Below, piece after piece: positions 44,955-53,411 of a stretch of 64,000 nucleotides of DNA. The stretch spans positions 30,509-94,508 of the forward strand of contig JANYKQ010000038.1 in the NCBI GenBank assembly GCA_025358115.1, written 5' to 3'. The notes under the pieces were generated by a model, which saw nothing but the letters and a program-made list of their open reading frames with translations, was not told the origin of the DNA and made no database searches. The number at the start of each line of letters is the position of its first letter. The first letter of the stretch is position 1. The DNA comes from Methanomicrobiales archaeon (GTDB lineage Archaea > Halobacteriota > Methanomicrobia > Methanomicrobiales > Methanospirillaceae). The translations under genes and the position numbers were made by a program.

Positions 44955-45839
44955 TTACCGCTCTTCTGAGAACTGTAAAGGCGGGATGGCACAATTTACT
45001 TCAAGATAATTTCCCAGCAGATCGTTTCCCAGCTCTTTCCGGTTATGTGCCGGTAAGGGTTTCCTGTCGCAACAGAACGAAAATTGCCGCCCGTTGCCTT
45101 CCGGCGATCGCGTGCTTAAGCGGAACAGGGTCTCTGCGCAGTTTTCTGATATGCCAATGAAGAGAATCTCCCGGGTGCCGGCATCAAAGATAAGGTAATC
45201 CCCGGGCTGGGGCGGGACGATCCCGACCTGGGAGGGTTTTAAGTCCCTGCGGGTACTCCAGGACAGACCCATCCAGCCCGGGTCCCCGGGTTTTCCGGTT
45301 GCCGGTAACGGAGATGCGCTCGGTCCGCCGGAGGGGTTCAGGGGATCCCGGTCGCCAAGTTTTCCCCCCGGACTCCCGTTGTCAATGCCCGATGATCTCT
45401 GGTACTTCCGGTGAAAACGCCCGAAATTGCAGGCCGGGGATTCATGAAGATCCTGGCGGTAACGGTATAACAGGTAACTCCTCACGCCCTTGCGTTCGAT
45501 TTCTGAACCAGTCGATGGCGTGACTGAACACTCATAGGTATAGTTTTTGGCATCTTTCCATGCCCACAGGGCCGGGGCAACCGGATGCGGCTGGTCCTCA
45601 GGCATCCTGCTTTTCATGCTGTTCTGCCGGATCTCGTTGATGCATTGCCGTAATGGCTGGCCGGTCTGGCCGATATACATCAGGGAATTATTTTTGGCAG
45701 CCCGGATCCGGAAGAGACCGGGCTCTGAGGGAATGGTATCAAACCGTACATTGGTTGCGCTGAACGGGATCCATGACGACCATGGAAGCCCATACCAGTT
45801 GTCTGAGAGAAAATCGGGATACTTTTCAGGATCTGCCAT
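44955..45839 (-). CDS. Double GIY-YIG-like protein, copy 1
   Basis: 294 residues. Residues 38-75 (PGLFRIRAAKNNSLMYIGQTGQPL) and 205-250 (PGDYLIFDAGTREILFIGISENC) each look like a GIY-YIG core: a strand with [L/Y]xI, a second with [Y/F]IG, then a helix. The middle has an LLYRYRQ-containing segment and GWMGLSWS. The usual catalytic arginine and glutamate are not clear in the first core. A paralog lies at 47680. It may be a nuclease or a nuclease-derived binding protein. Confidence 0.6.
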   Translation of the reverse strand: MADPEKYPDFLSDNWYGLPWSSWIPFSATNVRFDTIPSEPGLFRIRAAKNNSLMYIGQTGQPLRQCINEIRQNSMKSRMPEDQPHPVAPALWAWKDAKNYTYECSVTPSTGSEIERKGVRSYLLYRYRQDLHESPACNFGRFHRKYQRSSGIDNGSPGGKLGDRDPLNPSGGPSASPLPATGKPGDPGWMGLSWSTRRDLKPSQVGIVPPQPGDYLIFDAGTREILFIGISENCAETLFRLSTRSPEGNGRQFSFCCDRKPLPAHNRKELGNDLLGNYLEVNCAIPPLQFSEER

Positions 45840-46190
45840 GAAACACCAGCATTTATTTTTATTGCCAAAGAGGCCCCTTGCTGATGAGATCTGTGTATTG
45901 CCTTCCTAATACAATTTCTGATATATTTCTCATCTTTTTTGACAGATACAGGGCTTATGTTTTTTTGTTGTCAACTTCGTCTTTCACGAGGGAGTAACTC
46001 ACATTTTCCGGGACCCCGGGATAATTAAAAAAGCATGGGAAAACGCACCCTGGCCATCTTCGTTTTTCCGGAAAAAAGCCAGATTTTTTTTAAGCTGGTG
46101 CTCCTGCCTGGAAGCCTTTGAAGAAAATACATACTGATAACCGATATCCGGCAGATTAAAAAAAAGAGAAAAAATTATCCGTTAATGCAC
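45840..46190. other. Intergenic stretch without a supported gene
   Basis: 350 bp between the GIY-YIG gene and the first zinc-protein gene. ORFs here are short and have codon use unlike genes. It probably holds the promoter of the GIY-YIG gene (TATATTTC near 45930). Confidence 0.35.
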
Positions 46191-46370
46191 TCAGAAGCGG
46201 GGCTTCCGGTGTTTCGGGAGGCAGTCTCTGCAGTAGACGGGCCTTCCCTCAGTTGGCTTGAACGGTACTTCGCATTCTTTTCCACAGTCTGAACAGACTA
46301 CTTTTGTCATTTCACGGGGACCAAAGTCACGGGGACCCTGGTTGCCGCCAAAATTTGATGATCCATACAT
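46191..46370 (-). CDS. 59-residue CxxC zinc protein, copy 1
   Basis: Not in the ORF track. ATG 46370 to TGA 46191 encodes a Gly/Arg-rich start (FGGNQGPRDFGPRE), then VVCSDCGKECEVPFKP and RPVYCRDCLPKHRKPRF. The VCxxCGxExxVPFxP...RPVYCxxC pattern is a zinc-binding module found alone or attached to RNA-binding proteins in archaea, so nucleic acid binding is likely. Copy 2 lies 700 bp away and differs at only four residues. Confidence 0.8.
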   Translation of the reverse strand: MYGSSNFGGNQGPRDFGPREMTKVVCSDCGKECEVPFKPTEGRPVYCRDCLPKHRKPRF

Positions 46371-46892
46371 GATAAATTACTCAAACAGTCTGATTATAAA
46401 CTGTAAATTTATATTTGATGCCGGGGTATAAGAGTGTCTGTATTGGGAGTGGCAGAAAATCCGCATTATCCCGCAATAATGGGCACCGGTGTAGTTTTTT
46501 CCGTGTTTTGGAAGGGTATTTTAAAAAAACGCGCACGGATTTTGGAGTTTTTACACCATCCAGCAGGTCCGTCCTGGTGGTGTACCTCAGAAAATTTTCC
46601 TGCCGGTGACCGGTTCCGGTTTTTACCTGGCATTCATTTCCTGGGACCCGGCATTTTTAAATTCTTCAGTTTTCCCGTCTGGGAACATGCGCAGGCTCGC
46701 GGAAAGGGCAGCTTTCCGATTATACTGCAGGACAAAAAAGATGACAACCCGTAAACCTGTAACCGGTAATTTTTTGGACCGGCAAATCCCCAAAATCGAT
46801 ATACCCGGTTTTTAAGCCCATGCAGATCGCTATGCAGGATTAAACAGAGGAAACAAACTAAAAAAAGAGAAAAAATTTTTCCGTTAATACAC
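46371..46892. other. Gap between the duplicated zinc-protein genes
   Basis: 522 bp. The first 75 or so bases repeat the upstream region of copy 2 (ACTCAAACAGTCTGATTATAAACTGT is shared), and the last 35 repeat the downstream flank. The middle has no credible ORF; track ORFs here have unusual composition and no ribosome site. Confidence 0.4.
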
Positions 46893-47072
46893 TCAGAAGC
46901 GGGGCTTCCGGTGTTTCGGGAGGCAGTCTCTGCAGAAGACGGGCCTTCCCTCAGTTGGTTTAAACGGTACTTCGCATTCTTTTCCGCAGTCTGAACAGAC
47001 TACTTTTGTCATTTCACGGGGACCGAAGTCTCGGGGACCGCGGCTGCCGCCAAAATTTGATGATCCGAACAT
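46893..47072 (-). CDS. 59-residue CxxC zinc protein, copy 2
   Basis: Not in the ORF track. ATG 47072 to TGA 46893; same architecture as copy 1 with substitutions near the N-terminus (MFGSSNFGGSRGPR) and V-F-C for V-Y-C. The nucleotide identity extends into both flanks, which indicates that the promoter and 3' end were duplicated as a unit. Confidence 0.8.
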   Translation of the reverse strand: MFGSSNFGGSRGPRDFGPREMTKVVCSDCGKECEVPFKPTEGRPVFCRDCLPKHRKPRF

Positions 47073-47679
47073 GATAATTACTCAAACAGTCTGATTATAA
47101 ACTGTGCTACTATAAATGTGGCCTGAGTATAAGAGGTTCTGTATTGAACCACAGGTTTAGCGGAACAAATCCATGAAAAATGATGGTTTTTGTCCCAGCT
47201 GCCAGGTCCCCTTGTATAATCCGGTCCAGGCATACCGTATGCCGGGTCCCTGTATGCATGGTTTTACGGCACAATGTGTCCCGTGCGCGGGTGCACCGGA
47301 AACCGGTTCCAGATTTTTTTTAGAAATTTCCGGTTTTTCCCGGTACTCTTTTTTAAAGCCATCCGGGCATCACGGGTGTAGTGAGCGGGGTTAACAAAAT
47401 ATCCGGGTACGACGGAGGTCCGGATGGTTCCCTTTGGGCTGCCACCCCCGGGGGGAAAGAGGGGTAACACACCATCGGTCCGGAACTCATGACCATCAGT
47501 TACCGGAAATTCCAGGGTTTTTTACCGGGCAAATCTTTTCTGCCCGAAACTCCGGAAGATGCCGGTGCAGGGGAAGGAATTGTTTCAGATAAGCGTGTTT
47601 TCCCGGGAACAAGTGTCGGGGATCCGGTATGCGCAGGCACCGGCTCGCTGCAACAAAAAATTTCCGGTGAAAAAGAGTA
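47073..47679. other. Intergenic stretch with a weak family A core
   Basis: 607 bp. Around 47395-47475, GGTTCCCTTTGGGCTGCC and CCCCCGGGGGGAAAGAGGGG look like a decayed MITE core without ends. An ORF at 47173 starts with MKNDGFCPSCQVP, which resembles a zinc ribbon start, but lacks a ribosome site and the rest has no family features; it may be a remnant. Confidence 0.35.
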
Positions 47680-48585
47680 CTACTTGTTCCTGAACTGGAA
47701 CTCAGGGGCTTTCCGGTACTGCTCAAAATAATTGCCTGTCAGGTCATTTTCCCGTTCCCTGAGCTGGTGCGGCAGTACCGGGTTTTCCAGGCCATGGAAT
47801 GAAAACCGCAGTTCTTTTTCACTCCTGGATTTCCGGGCATGGTCTTCCAGGCGCCGGGCACAATTTCCTGACTGGCCGATATATACAATCTCCTGCGAAC
47901 CGGCATCGGTGAGAATATACAGGCCCGGGCCGGCGGGTGCAGCAGGGATTGTTCCCGTCCCAAGGGTTTGAGGAATGCTCCAGGCAAGTCCCATCCAGCC
48001 CGGTTCACCGGGTGTTCCGGCTGGCTTTAGCGGGGGAAGGCCCGGGCCCCCCGCCGGGTTATCCTTCTGCCCTGCTTCCAGTTTACCGCCGCGAAGGCTC
48101 TCTTTCCGGGACGTGGATCGCCGGTAGCGCGGGTGGATACGGCCGAAGTTGCACGGCGTTGACTCACCCTGTTCCTGCCGGTACCGGTATAACAGGTAAC
48201 TCTCCATCCCCTGTCGCCCGCTGGTAGTTGCATCGAGCGGGGATGCCGAACACTCGTAGGCGAAACCTTCAGCATCCTGCCAGGCCCAGAGAGCCGGCGC
48301 TTCCGCGTGGGGATCGGCCCAGGGCATCAGGTCCCTGCCTTTGAGTACCATGCGGAGATCGGCCAGGCGCTGGTGGAGGATCTTTTTTGTCTCGCCGATA
48401 TACATGAGGAAGTCTTTGCCCGCGGGCCGGATGCGGAAGAGGCCGGGCTCTTTGGGGATCTGCCGGAGTTCGTACTTGTCCGCGGTAAACGGTATCCACG
48501 GGGTCCAGGGAAGGGAGGCCCAGGTCTCAGAAAAGAACTCTTTTGCCGGAAGCTCATTTACCAGGATATCGGAATCAGGCACCAT
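47680..48585 (-). CDS. Double GIY-YIG-like protein, copy 2
   Basis: 301 residues, paralogous to 44955-45839 over its whole length (shared blocks LPW[S/T]xWIPF, PGLFRIR, APALWAW, ESYLLYRYRQ, CNFGR, GEPGWMGLAWS). Core 1 is PGLFRIRPAGKDFLMYIGET near residue 46; core 2, PGLYILTDAGSQEIVYIGQSGNCARRLEDHA near residue 220, has a clearer GIY-YIG helix with an arginine. It is the better candidate of the pair for retained nuclease activity. Tandem GIY-YIG cores in one chain are not an arrangement I know. Confidence 0.62.
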   Translation of the reverse strand: MVPDSDILVNELPAKEFFSETWASLPWTPWIPFTADKYELRQIPKEPGLFRIRPAGKDFLMYIGETKKILHQRLADLRMVLKGRDLMPWADPHAEAPALWAWQDAEGFAYECSASPLDATTSGRQGMESYLLYRYRQEQGESTPCNFGRIHPRYRRSTSRKESLRGGKLEAGQKDNPAGGPGLPPLKPAGTPGEPGWMGLAWSIPQTLGTGTIPAAPAGPGLYILTDAGSQEIVYIGQSGNCARRLEDHARKSRSEKELRFSFHGLENPVLPHQLRERENDLTGNYFEQYRKAPEFQFRNK

Positions 48586-48821
48586 ACGTGATCATACTCT
48601 GGGCGGGGAACGGGATAAGCGTGGTGCCTGCCGCCAGGAGCAGAGGAATCATATCTCCGTCACCAGCAGATCCTTGGGATGAGAGGTGAAGTGCCCTGCA
48701 AAGCCAGCCCCTGTCTGCCCGTGAAGGTTTGAGCATGGATATCCCGGCACGTAAAAAAAAACAGAACTGTAAGATATAAATCCTGCCGTTGAATAAAAAC
48801 AATTGAAGCATTCATATCCGG

Positions 48822-49529
48822 TTGATCCAGTTTCTCCACGATACATTCCCGACAACAACTTATTACCCGTTCAACCTGGACATTTTTACCCGGACGGATT
48901 CGATTGCCTTTGAAAGTCCCGTGACCTTCTTCATGGGCGAGAACGGGACCGGGAAATCCACCCTGCTCCGGGCGATAGCAAAACACTGTCACATCCATAT
49001 CTGGGAGGAGCGGACCGGGCACCGGGACCCAAAAAACCCGTTTGAAGACCTGCTCCACGAGAATATCCGGGTCGAGTGGACTGACGGCAGGGTTGCCGGC
49101 TCATATTTTGCATCGGAAATTTTCCGGCATTTTGCCGAAGTGCTGGACGGGTGGAGCAGGGTTGACCCGGGCTGCCGGGATTATTTCGGAAACGGCTCCC
49201 TGGTTGTCAAGTCCCACGGCCAGTCCCACATGAGTTTCTTTGAGAACCGGTTCCGACGAAAAGGCCTGTACCTGCTCGATGAACCGGAGAATGCCCTCTC
49301 TCCCACGCGGCAGCTCGAACTCCTGCGCCTGCTGGGGGAGATCAGCCGGCAGGGCAATGCACAGTTCATCATCGCCACGCATTCTCCCATTCTTCTTGCG
49401 TTTCCTCAAGCCGACATATACTCCTTTGATGCAAGTCCCATCCGGAGGATAGCGTACGAGGATACGGATTATTTCCGGATCTACCGGGATTTTCTCAACA
49501 ACCGGGCGAAATACCTGGAGGGGATTTGA
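48822..49529 (+). CDS. AAA/ABC-type ATPase, COG3910-like
   Basis: 235 residues from TTG 48822, the only start after an in-frame TGA. FFMGENGTGKSTLLRAIA is Walker A, KSHGQSHMSFFENRF the signature region, GLYLLDEPENALSPTRQ Walker B and IIATHSPILLAF the switch histidine. The family is predicted soluble ATPases with an SMC/OLD-like head and no transmembrane part. Roles are unknown, some homologs occurring near defense genes. It is complete and divergent from the GIY-YIG gene. Confidence 0.82.
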   Translation: MIQFLHDTFPTTTYYPFNLDIFTRTDSIAFESPVTFFMGENGTGKSTLLRAIAKHCHIHIWEERTGHRDPKNPFEDLLHENIRVEWTDGRVAGSYFASEIFRHFAEVLDGWSRVDPGCRDYFGNGSLVVKSHGQSHMSFFENRFRRKGLYLLDEPENALSPTRQLELLRLLGEISRQGNAQFIIATHSPILLAFPQADIYSFDASPIRRIAYEDTDYFRIYRDFLNNRAKYLEGI

Positions 49530-49621
49530 GGGGTGTAAAAAAGATGAGTGGCAGGTAAATATCGCGCCAGGTTTCAACGGCCGGAGTATACCGGCCGGTA
49601 AACGATCACAGGAAAAGATCT

Positions 49622-49771
49622 CTTTTTTTATTATCCCGATGCTCTGCGATTTTAAAGTGTATCCTCACGGTGGAGATTATAGAGCCGGGCCACCGGCAGT
49701 ATGATGCAGGGTTCCTGGCTGCCGTCACGTAATCGAATGCAGAGGGATATACACTCTTAAGGGGGATATCG
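49622..49771 (+). pseudogene. Remnant of a small membrane-protein gene (relative of 55463-55738)
   Basis: ATGCTCTGCGATTTTAAAGTG... aligns with the start of the gene at 55463 over about 125 bp, including the TTTTTATTATC stretch just before the ATG, but the reading frame is broken by small indels. This appears to be an old duplicate that has decayed. Confidence 0.6.
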
Positions 49772-49802
49772 CCCGGCTCCTGGACCTGCACTGGTAAAAA
49801 AA

Positions 49803-50036
49803 TTATTCACTTTCAACAATGAAAGCAATTTTTAAGTCAGCACGATATTCGACAATCCTGTTGTTCTTTACTTTTGCCGTAAAGTGCTGCACATCCACAC
49901 CCGTGATATTCCTGATGCTCCGGGATGCAGCTTCGATTGCATTTGTGGTGGCTTCTTCCCAGCTGTTGGGGGAGCTGCCGATCAATTCAACAACCTTGGC
50001 TACAGCGATATGCTCATTTTTATGGGTATCTTTCAT
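49803..50036 (-). CDS. Dodecin flavin-binding protein
   Basis: 77 residues from ATG 50036 (AAGGAG nine bases upstream); the track start at 50117 is too far upstream. The family pattern is plain: AVAKVVELIGSSPNSWEEATTNAIEAASRSIRNITGVDV, ending in RADLKIAFIVE. Dodecins assemble as hollow dodecamers that bind flavins or CoA and buffer or protect them. The full length is present. It stands alone. Confidence 0.93.
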   Translation of the reverse strand: MKDTHKNEHIAVAKVVELIGSSPNSWEEATTNAIEAASRSIRNITGVDVQHFTAKVKNNRIVEYRADLKIAFIVESE

Positions 50037-50485
50037 TTTTGTCTTCTCCTTAAACGCCCGGTTTCGGGTTGGTGTGAGGAAGTGGTTTGGCGTGATATGC
50101 TTTTTGCTGAAATGCAAAAATCCACTTTGATATTTTTATTGTTACGCCTGACTGGTTTATCCCAAAAAACCCTCGTCCTGACAGCCCGGGTAATGCCGGG
50201 GTTTAACCCGGGTGAAAGGGTAAACGGGTACCAGTTTTAGGAATGAAGGGGGTTTTTTTTACGAGAAGTCCTGGCAAAAATAATGTTTCTGTATTTCTCA
50301 CGGTTATGGACATTCCCTGCGTAAACTGTGGTATCTGGTATAATGATGACAAAAACCCGCAGCAGGTAAATCATCTCCCGGGGAAATGAATTTTTTCCCG
50401 GGTTCAATTTCCAGTTTCTCGTCCGCTCGCGGAATGTTTTACATTTTTTTTAAAAGTCGGAAATACCCCCGCTCTCAAACCGTAT
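50037..50485. other. Intergenic stretch, possible very small ORF
   Basis: 449 bp. A 27-codon ORF at 50306-50389 begins MDIPCVNCGIWYN and could be a zinc-knuckle remnant but has no ribosome site. Otherwise nothing was seen. Confidence 0.3.
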
Positions 50486-50977
50486 TCAGAGTACATCAAT
50501 GACTTTTTCCACAGAGGTCTCAAACGGGTCTTTTGAACAGTCGATCGTTACATCCGCATACTTCTCATACAGGGGAATCCTCTCATCATACATCTCGTGC
50601 AGGGTCTCGCCACGGGAGAGGACAAGCCCCCGGGTCGTGATGTTCCGGAGCCTTCTCTCCATCTCTTCAAATGAGATCTCCAGGTAAACGACAATGCCTT
50701 TTGATTTGAGGTGTTCCATTGCTCTCCTGCTGAAAACAGCACTCCCCCCGGTGGCGATAACCGTATTGTGGCAATGAAGGGACAGGATCGTCTCTTCCTC
50801 GATCTTTTTGAACGCTTCGGGCCCGCCCGTGTCAATAATTTCCTGCAGGAGTCGTCCGGTCATTTCCTGGATCGCGATATCGGTGTCGATAAATTTCATT
50901 CCCAGCGTTTTTGCCAGGATGACTCCCATGGTGCTCTTTCCTGCGCCGGGCATGCCGATGAGGATGATGTTTTTCAT
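50486..50977 (-). CDS. aroK: Shikimate kinase, bacterial AroK/AroL type
   Basis: 163 residues from ATG 50977 (GGAG upstream); the track start at 51028 has none. LIGMPGAGKSTMGVILAKTLG is Walker A, FIDTDIAIQEMTG holds the shikimate-binding DTD, GPEAFKKIEEE and ATGGSAVF are the family blocks, and the lid includes LVLSRGETLHEM. It would phosphorylate shikimate in aromatic amino acid synthesis. Most archaea use a GHMP-type kinase instead, so this bacterial-type enzyme is noteworthy. Confidence 0.85.
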   Translation of the reverse strand: MKNIILIGMPGAGKSTMGVILAKTLGMKFIDTDIAIQEMTGRLLQEIIDTGGPEAFKKIEEETILSLHCHNTVIATGGSAVFSRRAMEHLKSKGIVVYLEISFEEMERRLRNITTRGLVLSRGETLHEMYDERIPLYEKYADVTIDCSKDPFETSVEKVIDVL

Positions 50978-51037
50978 GGCGGGATTCTCCGGAAGGTATT
51001 GTTCGTGCCGGGTAATATTGAAAAGCACTGAGGGGAA

Positions 51038-51181
51038 TTACCCGCTGTAAACCAGGTACGATCTCCGCTCCGGGTAAGCAAAGTGCCTCTTCTGCAGTAA
51101 TCCGTACTTCTTATATGCATCCTCCGCAATGAAACCGCTGTTGAGGGAACCGCTGTGCACAGGAACGGTGAACTTTATCAT
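51038..51181 (-). CDS. Possible 47-residue small protein
   Basis: Not in the ORF track. ATG 51181 to TAA 51038 encodes MIKFTVPVHSGSLNSGFIAE... with a basic C-terminus. It lies 60 bases before the shikimate kinase gene on the same strand and 65 bases from the divergent 50-residue ORF. No motif is recognised; the clean frame and position are the only support. Confidence 0.4.
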   Translation of the reverse strand: MIKFTVPVHSGSLNSGFIAEDAYKKYGLLQKRHFAYPERRSYLVYSG

Positions 51182-51246
51182 CCGTTCCGCACTACTGAGG
51201 AATTAATCTTTATGGGGGATACCCGTAAACTGAGGTGAAGAGCGGT

Positions 51247-51399
51247 ATGAAGCCCCGCAAACACGAGATACCGACCCTGACTGATCTGGAGGCTGAAAAC
51301 ATAGTGACCCGCAGAAATGAAGAGGATCCCAAACTGCCCATCCTTCCTGACGGGGAAGCTGAAAACATCGTAATCCGGAGAAACGGAAAAGCCCGTTGA
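51247..51399 (+). CDS. 50-residue charged protein with an internal repeat
   Basis: ATG 51247 is preceded by GAGGTGA eight bases upstream, an ideal ribosome site. The product contains EAENIVTRRN and EAENIVIRRN, a nearly exact 10-residue duplication separated by 15 residues, and is highly charged with no hydrophobic segment. No family recognised. It may be a regulatory or binding peptide. Confidence 0.55.
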   Translation: MKPRKHEIPTLTDLEAENIVTRRNEEDPKLPILPDGEAENIVIRRNGKAR

Positions 51400-51771
51400 G
51401 GGTCCCGGGGTGGCGGGCATGACGCTATAGCTCCACAGCCTGTGAGGCCTGCCCCGGAGTTGAGTTATTACCCACGGTTCCGGAAACGGTATCCCGGTGA
51501 GCGGACAATCGTGCAGGGATTTTCCTTTGTCTGCCAGGATTTATTGCACCAACGCGAGCGCGGGATCCTGTTCATTACCCATGAATGCCCACTGCATTTT
51601 CTTTACATTGCTAATGTATAAAAGTAAATTTACGCCGTATTTTTGTTAGTGAACAGGGAGAATATTCTTGCGGTGGTAACACTTCAATGGTTTTTGTCAT
51701 CCCGCAGCCAGCAGGGGCTTGCACCGGAAGGTGATGAACGGGGATGAAAAAGTCGAAGAGTATCAGTCCCT
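51400..51771. other. Gap with a possible ATPase gene fragment
   Basis: 372 bp. The frame from 51400 to the TAA at 51621 reads on without a stop and its end, GILFITHECPLHFLYIANV, recalls the H-loop end of an ABC ATPase or a KaiC-like domain. No start codon is present, so it would be a remnant. A TATAAAAG box follows at about 51618. Confidence 0.3.
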
Positions 51772-53037
51772 TTACAAAAACCGGCTCTTCAGTCTCGCCA
51801 CATCTTCCGGCAGATCCAGAACATGCATCTTCCGGTGGCAGTTGGGACAGAGGAAAACGGTATTCTCCCTTACATCCTCTCCTCCTTTGGAGAGCCAGTG
51901 GATGTGATGGGTTTCGAGATAGGGTTCCCCGTTCCGGGTACTGAAAGGAGCGGGCTGGTTGCAGAGCTGGCAGACTCCTCGTTGTGCATGGGCCGGAACG
52001 AGCGGTTCCTGCTTCAGTTGCGGGGATGCTGCACTGTGCATCCTGCGCCCTTTCAGGGAGCCCGGTGCCGGGGATCCGGGATCTGATGAGGTGAAGGTTT
52101 TCCTCCGCAGGAGTTCCTCTTTGGTTTCCTCTAATTCCCGGTAGTGGAGCGGGGGCCGCTTTTGACCGGTGAGTTTTAAGGGAAAGATGCAGACCTCCCG
52201 GAGATTCTTTTCACGGTCGGGCTGCCGCGAGAGGAAGGGTTTGTCGGAAGGTTCCACTTCTCCCATGTACACATAGTGTCCCGGGACAAATACTTCAAAA
52301 AGGTAGAGGCGGACTCCCCGGGTTTTTGATTCCACGAGTATTTTGTTCTCCGGCAGCGAGATCCCCTGTTTGCCGCCCAGTCCCCGGCCGGTATAGTGAA
52401 AGAAATTGTTCACCCATGTGTCTTCAAACGGGGAGCTGGTGTGATCCGATACAATCACGAAACCACCGGCCTTTAACGATCGCCGCATGGTTCCTTCGGC
52501 CCCGCAGTGGAAGATGGCCCGGAGGGTCTCGTTGTCAATAGTGTCACCGGGTTTGAGCGGCACCGGGAACTCCACCGGGACCGCACCGGGTGACGGGGCA
52601 TCTTCGAACGCTACATCATAGTGGCCGGCCATATCCCTCCGGGTAAAGTACACGGAGGGTGTTTCATTGGATTCTTCCCGGCTTTTCTTAAAAAACTCCA
52701 GCCACCGGGGATATACGGTGCGGAGAACTGCGGCAAAGTCCGCATTCCACATCATTCTTGTTCTGGGAGAGAGGTGACTGGTCTTTTCAATGAAGGCATC
52801 GAACTGTTGATTCTCCAGCCAGAAGACGACTGCTCTTTTTTTACCCGGCTGTAAGTCCCCTATCGCGAAGAAGTCCCGGATCTTTTCGGGGATTATGGTC
52901 TCGCGGAAGAGGAAGAACGACCGGTCGGTCTTTTTAATTGCAACGGGCCCGGGTTCTAGAGACCAGGAGAGGGAGTGGAAATCTTCATCAAACCCATCGG
53001 ATTCGTCTTCATGGGGGCCCGTATTGTGTTCGTGCAT
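51772..53037 (-). CDS. Candidate type IV restriction enzyme: SRA-like domain plus HNH nuclease
   Basis: 421 residues. Residues 1-170 are an unrecognised domain. Residues 195-300 look like an SRA/YDG fold that reads modified bases (FHYTGRGLGGKQGIS, NKILVESKTRGVRLYLFEV, YVYMGEVE). The C-terminal HNH has CQLCNQPAPF, the THHIHWLSKGG histidine-metal block and CPNCHRKMH. The pairing of base-flipping reader and HNH nuclease is as in ScoMcrA-type enzymes that cut methylated or phosphorothioated DNA. It is isolated, with no methylase beside it. Confidence 0.75.
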   Translation of the reverse strand: MHEHNTGPHEDESDGFDEDFHSLSWSLEPGPVAIKKTDRSFFLFRETIIPEKIRDFFAIGDLQPGKKRAVVFWLENQQFDAFIEKTSHLSPRTRMMWNADFAAVLRTVYPRWLEFFKKSREESNETPSVYFTRRDMAGHYDVAFEDAPSPGAVPVEFPVPLKPGDTIDNETLRAIFHCGAEGTMRRSLKAGGFVIVSDHTSSPFEDTWVNNFFHYTGRGLGGKQGISLPENKILVESKTRGVRLYLFEVFVPGHYVYMGEVEPSDKPFLSRQPDREKNLREVCIFPLKLTGQKRPPLHYRELEETKEELLRRKTFTSSDPGSPAPGSLKGRRMHSAASPQLKQEPLVPAHAQRGVCQLCNQPAPFSTRNGEPYLETHHIHWLSKGGEDVRENTVFLCPNCHRKMHVLDLPEDVARLKSRFL

Positions 53038-53411
53038 GGTTTGCTTCCAGAAGGTTTTGGGAGATGGGGGGATAAGGGTTATCGCTCATCAGGGCTGAGT
53101 TGATTTTGGCCGGCTGAATTTTTTTAAAACTTCTAAAATTTTTCAGATCAAGGGAAAATTTTGTCCTTGCCCTGGTTTTACGGTAAAGCAGGGTTACTCC
53201 GGATAATTTTCTTATACATCCGGTAAACCGGGATCCGGTTGTTGTGCCGGGTGTCACCCCCAGATATTCTGAGGTTACCGGAGAACGGGAGATGCGGGGT
53301 GGTTGTACATGGAGTGGCAAACACTTTTTCCGGCCCTGCGGGAAAGTTACCGGTCAAAGGAATCCGGGATTTTTTTTTTAAAAAGAGAATAATTCCGGCT
53401 GGTTAAAACGC
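53038..53411. other. Intergenic stretch, nothing recognised
   Basis: 374 bp between the restriction gene and the beta-propeller gene. A/T-rich and G/C-rich patches alternate; no ORF, repeat copy or promoter stands out. Confidence 0.35.
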
